A stretch of 64,000 nt of DNA from Streptomyces sp. NBC_01232 (GTDB taxonomy: Bacteria; Actinomycetota; Actinomycetes; Streptomycetales; Streptomycetaceae): contig NZ_CP108518.1 in assembly GCF_035989885.1 (NCBI RefSeq), positions 5,075,001 through 5,139,000 on the forward strand. The letters are read 5' to 3'. The number at the start of each line of letters is the position of its first letter. Within the stretch, counting starts at the first letter, position 1. This document shows positions 61,013 through 64,000 of this stretch, piece after piece. Under the pieces are notes generated by a model that saw only the letters and a program-made list of their open reading frames with translations, searched no databases and was not told the origin of the DNA. The position numbers and the translations under genes were made by a program.

Positions 61013-62131
61013 TCAGAGCGCCGCGCTGACCAGAGCGGTGAGGTGCTTGCGCATCAACTCGCGCTCCCTGCTTGCCGGAAGGAGCGAATACACGACCGTG
61101 CGGCGTCCGGCCTCGGTGGCGAACACCCCGCTCGTGGACGGGCCCATGGAGCCTGTCTTGCCCCAGACGACGGTGCCGTCGATCTCGTTGCGCAGCAGCC
61201 CGCCCATGCTGAAGCGGTCCCCGGCGCCCACGGAGAGCGCGGGCATGACGAACAACTGCCGCTGCTGGGCGGGCTTCAGCAGGCGGCCGCGCAGCAGGTT
61301 CGTCATGAAGCGTTCCAGATCGGGGGCGTTGGAGATCATGCCCCCCTCGGCCCAGGCCCACGGCTCGATCTCGCCGGACTCGGTGAGTGCCGGGCCGGGG
61401 ACGGTGCGGTCCCCGGGCCCCGGGACGTACGTGTGGCGCAGCCCGAGCGGGCGGGCGATGCGGCGCTGGACCTCGTCGGCGTAGGAGCGGCCGGTGGTCT
61501 TCTCGACGACCATGCCGAGGAGGAAGTAGTTGGCGCCGTTGTACTGCTGTGCGAGCACGGGGTACTGGGGCGCCGCGCACTTCGGGTCGGTCCAGTGGGA
61601 GACGACCTGCTCCGGGGTCGGCGTCTCGCCCTGCCCGAAGTCCACGCAGGGCTTCTGGAGGCCGCTGGTGTGGCTCAGGAGCTGCCCTACGGTGATCGGC
61701 TCCCAGTGCGCCGGGAGGGTCCCCGGGAGCAGCTCCTGGACGGGGGTGTCCAGGGTGAAGCGGCCCTCGCCGACGAGCTGGAGGACCAGGGCGGAGGTGA
61801 ACAGCTTGGTGATGCTGCCGATACGGAAGTTCGCGGCCGGGTCCTGCGACAGCGGGCCCGTGGCCCGGGTCCGTGCGTGGCCTGTCCCACCGACCCGGAC
61901 CATGGTGCCGCTCGCCATCGGGCCGGGCTCCATCAGCGTGGTCAGGGCGGCGGTGTCGACCGTCTGATGCCCCCGGACGGTGCCGTTCACCCGTGCGCGC
62001 TGCGGCTCGGCGGCCGAGGCCGGCAGGACGGCGCCGACCGTGACGGACACGAGGGCCGCGCCGGTGAGGGCCAGGGTGGCCCAGCGGGCCGGGCGGGTGG
62101 TGGCGGGCGCGGCGTACGGGGTCTTCGTCAT
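61013..62131 (-). CDS. Secreted serine hydrolase (class C beta-lactamase / R61-type DD-peptidase fold)
   Basis: 372 aa from ATG 62131. Signal peptide (RWATLALTGAALVSVTVGAVLPASAA). SxxK is SITK (FRIGSITKLFTSALV). The second motif, normally YxN, reads Y-N-G in QYNGANYFLLGM, so the usual Asn is not in its place. The third motif is KTG (WGKTGSMGPS). R61-like carboxypeptidases, esterases and lactamases share this fold; the altered motif makes the activity uncertain. It is divergent from the damage-type promoter at 62231. Confidence 0.88.
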   Translation of the reverse strand: MTKTPYAAPATTRPARWATLALTGAALVSVTVGAVLPASAAEPQRARVNGTVRGHQTVDTAALTTLMEPGPMASGTMVRVGGTGHARTRATGPLSQDPAANFRIGSITKLFTSALVLQLVGEGRFTLDTPVQELLPGTLPAHWEPITVGQLLSHTSGLQKPCVDFGQGETPTPEQVVSHWTDPKCAAPQYPVLAQQYNGANYFLLGMVVEKTTGRSYADEVQRRIARPLGLRHTYVPGPGDRTVPGPALTESGEIEPWAWAEGGMISNAPDLERFMTNLLRGRLLKPAQQRQLFVMPALSVGAGDRFSMGGLLRNEIDGTVVWGKTGSMGPSTSGVFATEAGRRTVVYSLLPASRERELMRKHLTALVSAAL

Positions 62132-62230
62132 GTCCACGAGTCTGTTGCGGGGAAGATCCACGGGCCATCGGGGAAGCCCCCCACCGGCCCCTGACGGCCC
62201 CCTGACCGGTGTGGGGGTCCGGACGGCCCG

Positions 62231-62253
62231 TTGTCAGTGCTCACCCCTACTGT
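62231..62253 (+). promoter_or_regulatory. RecA-NDp/PafBC-type promoter of the DUF4132 operon
   Basis: TTGTCAGTGC (62231-62240) differs from TTGTCRGTGG at one base. After 7 nt comes TACTGT (62248-62253), an exact TANNNT. The ATG at 62261 starts 8 nt after the -10 element, the same distance as for the SWIM gene, giving a leaderless transcript. Confidence 0.8.
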
Positions 62254-62260
62254 CGGCCGT

Positions 62261-62653
62261 ATGGGAATGGTGACCTTCGTCGACGAGACGACCTCCGGAA
62301 GCCGGGGCGACGGCTGGGCGTTCGAGATCGCCGAGGAGCGGCTCGCGCTGCGCGAGGTGATCCGGCGCAGGGTGTTCCAGGAGGTTGCGGAGTACCACGC
62401 GAAGCGGCCGGAGGTCTTCCAGGGGCTGGTCCGGCCGGAGGGGGCCGAACGCACCCTGAACGGGTACGCGCTGCGGACGCCGCGCCGTATCGACCCGGAG
62501 AGGCAGACCGAGCTGGCGCTGCGGGCCTTCGAGCGGAACGGCTTCCTGGTACTGGTGGGGGACCGGCAGATCCTCGGTCTGGACGAGGAGATCGCCCTGC
62601 CGTTCGGCGTCGAGGTCACCTTCCTGAGGCTCGTCGCGCTGGTGGGTGGCTGA
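62261..62653 (+). CDS. Small protein preceding DUF4132
   Basis: 130 aa, soluble, no signal. Begins MGMVTFVDETTSGSRGDGW and includes LALREVIRRRVFQEVAEYHA and RRIDPERQTELALRAFERNGFLVLVGDRQI. I do not recognise the family. The start is set by the leaderless promoter geometry. The TGA overlaps the ATG of the DUF4132 gene (TGATG), so the two are coupled and likely act together. Confidence 0.8.
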   Translation: MGMVTFVDETTSGSRGDGWAFEIAEERLALREVIRRRVFQEVAEYHAKRPEVFQGLVRPEGAERTLNGYALRTPRRIDPERQTELALRAFERNGFLVLVGDRQILGLDEEIALPFGVEVTFLRLVALVGG

Positions 62654-64000
62654 TGACGCGCGATGCCGCGGCGGAGGTCGCCCTGCTCGTCCGCAAGGCC
62701 GTGCACTCCATGTCCCACCACCAGGCCTTCCAGTCGCAGCTCGACGGAATGCTGGAGCTTCCCGAGGAGGACCGGCGCGGGCTGCTGGAGGCTCTCGCCG
62801 ACCGCTACCGGCGCAAGGTCGACACCGACCCGGTGCGCGTGAAGCTGCTGACTCTGATCGCTCTCGTCGGCCGGGGCCTGGGCGGCCTTCCGCTGGAGGA
62901 GGAGCGGGCCGCCCGGCTGGAGGTCGCAGCCCGCTGCCACTCCTTCTGGTACGCCGACCGGTACGAGGCCCTGGCCATGGCGGAGATCACCGCCGGGAGG
63001 CCCCTCGCGCCAGCGGTCGTCGCCACCGTCCGGCGCAGCGCCGTCAACGGCTACGGCGACGGGGATCTCGTCGCGTTCGCGGGGCAGCTCACCGAGCCCG
63101 TGCTCAACGTCGGCGAGGAGTGGGCGGAGCGGGCCATGGCGGACGGGCCGCGGCGCGAGCTGCTCGCGTACGCGCTGACCGCCACCGCCGCCAAGCCCTC
63201 CGCCAGGTGGGAGAAGGGCGGCCGGGCCCTCATCGCGTCACTCGGCGCCGATGCGGTGCGCGAGGCCGTGCTGTCGTGGCTCGCGCTCGTCGGGCGGCCG
63301 CGCACTCTGGAACTGGACCGGGCCGCGCACGAGCCGGACGTCAACCAGGCCTTCGACCCGTACAACGCCAAAGCCCTGCGCGGACTCGCCCAGCTGCTGT
63401 CCTTCCTCCCGCCGCACCCCGGCACGGTCCGCGCGCTCGGCGCTCTGGTGGAGAGCGCGCTGCGCAAGGCCGCCGGGATGGGGCCGCGCAACCCCAAGGT
63501 GGCCAACGCGGCCGTCAACTCCCTGGCCCGCCTGGAGGGTGAGGCGGCCCTCGCCGAACTGGCGCGTCTGGGAACCAAGGTGATGTACAAGGGCACGGCC
63601 AAGCTCATCGACGCGGCGCTGGAGGCGCGTGCCGCCGAACTCGGCATGAGCCGCGAGGAGGTCGAGGAACTGGCCGTCCCCGCGCACGGGTTGACGGAGG
63701 TCGGCCGGGCCGAGTTCGCTCTGGGAGAGGCCACCGCACTGCTGGAGGTGCGCGGGAGCAAGGCCGTCGTCGGCTGGCGCAATGCCGCGGGCAAGCAGGT
63801 CAAGAGCGTGCCCGCCCCCGTCCGGCGGGACTGCGCCGAGGAGCTCAAGGAGCTCAAGGCCGCGGTCAAGGACATCGACAAGTCGCTGTCCGCGCAGGCG
63901 GAGCGGCTCGACGGGCAGTTCCTGGCCCGGCGCCGGTGGGCGTACGGGCAGTGGCGCGAGCGGTACCTGGACCACCCGCTGGTCGGGACGCTGGCCCGGC
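62653..64000 (+). CDS. DUF4132 protein (YehI/MolR-like), 3' end outside window
   Basis: 449 residues visible, open to the right edge. Alpha-helical repeats such as SALRKAAGMGPRNPKVANAAVNSLARLEGEAALAELARLGTKV, then KLIDAALEARAAELGMSREEVEELAVP, GLTEVGRAEFALG and the DUF4132-typical QFLARRRWAYGQWRERYLDHPLVG at the edge. E. coli YehI has this domain in the locus that also holds YehL, M, P and Q, whose relatives are at 14.5-20.7 kb here. No WGR domain is seen in the visible N-terminus. Confidence 0.85.
   Translation, partial: MTRDAAAEVALLVRKAVHSMSHHQAFQSQLDGMLELPEEDRRGLLEALADRYRRKVDTDPVRVKLLTLIALVGRGLGGLPLEEERAARLEVAARCHSFWYADRYEALAMAEITAGRPLAPAVVATVRRSAVNGYGDGDLVAFAGQLTEPVLNVGEEWAERAMADGPRRELLAYALTATAAKPSARWEKGGRALIASLGADAVREAVLSWLALVGRPRTLELDRAAHEPDVNQAFDPYNAKALRGLAQLLSFLPPHPGTVRALGALVESALRKAAGMGPRNPKVANAAVNSLARLEGEAALAELARLGTKVMYKGTAKLIDAALEARAAELGMSREEVEELAVPAHGLTEVGRAEFALGEATALLEVRGSKAVVGWRNAAGKQVKSVPAPVRRDCAEELKELKAAVKDIDKSLSAQAERLDGQFLARRRWAYGQWRERYLDHPLVGTLAR

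Overview
The window is very GC-rich, almost fully coding, with high third-position GC, many GTG starts and overlapping stop/start pairs. Gene content and order (pcrA, M23 peptidase, lipase, icmB, sucCD, purNH, folD, mdh, rocD, glyA, trpS, SCO4848-type membrane protein) match the chromosomal core of a Streptomyces; from memory it parallels the SCO479x-SCO485x region of S. coelicolor. No tRNA, rRNA or CRISPR array was seen.

Layout. 1-2.5 kb: a PspC protein (cut by the left edge) divergent from a PspC-type histidine kinase/response regulator pair. 2.5-12.5 kb: membrane esterase, NlpC/P60 and M23 cell-wall peptidases, an ArsR regulator with a divergent alpha/beta hydrolase and three operator-like repeats, the repair helicase PcrA/UvrD, a lipase, and IcmB. 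12.6-20.7 kb: a five-gene system, DUF5691 and SWIM leftward, MoxR ATPase, DUF5682 and VWA rightward, driven from back-to-back promoters of the LexA-independent DNA-damage (RecA-NDp/PafBC) type. 21-35.6 kb: central and one-carbon metabolism (sucCD, purN-purH, folD, mdh) with small membrane proteins, a PerM-like DUF6350 protein, an HTH/sigma-like/membrane fusion, and LysR/SDR. 35.7-38.5 kb: a three-gene membrane cassette in which two neighbouring proteins share a terminal SAFS[I/V]GG motif. 38.5-47.7 kb: AhpD-like/MocR pair, an EamA transporter, a YgiB/YgiC-like pair, rocD, glyA behind a ZTP riboswitch, trpS and a 2'-5' RNA ligase. 47.9-57.8 kb: YihY/BrkB, a secreted I36-like protein, a small ORF coupled to an anchored protein, DD-carboxypeptidase, a metallophosphoesterase, an oligopeptide-binding protein, and a TetR-controlled operon. 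57.8-60.4 kb: about 465-bp inverted repeats, one arm split by a complete IS3-family element with a 3-bp target duplication. 60.4-64 kb: a membrane protein, a serine hydrolase, and a leaderless two-gene operon ending in a DUF4132 protein cut by the right edge.

Main discovery candidate. The MoxR-DUF5682-VWA-SWIM set and the distant DUF4132 gene correspond to genes that, as I recall, sit together in the E. coli yeh locus (yehI, L, M, P, Q). Here they are split into two loci about 42 kb apart, but both carry the same DNA-damage-type promoter with the same spacing to a leaderless start codon. I infer one DNA-damage-inducible system of unknown function; pcrA carries a weaker version of the promoter.
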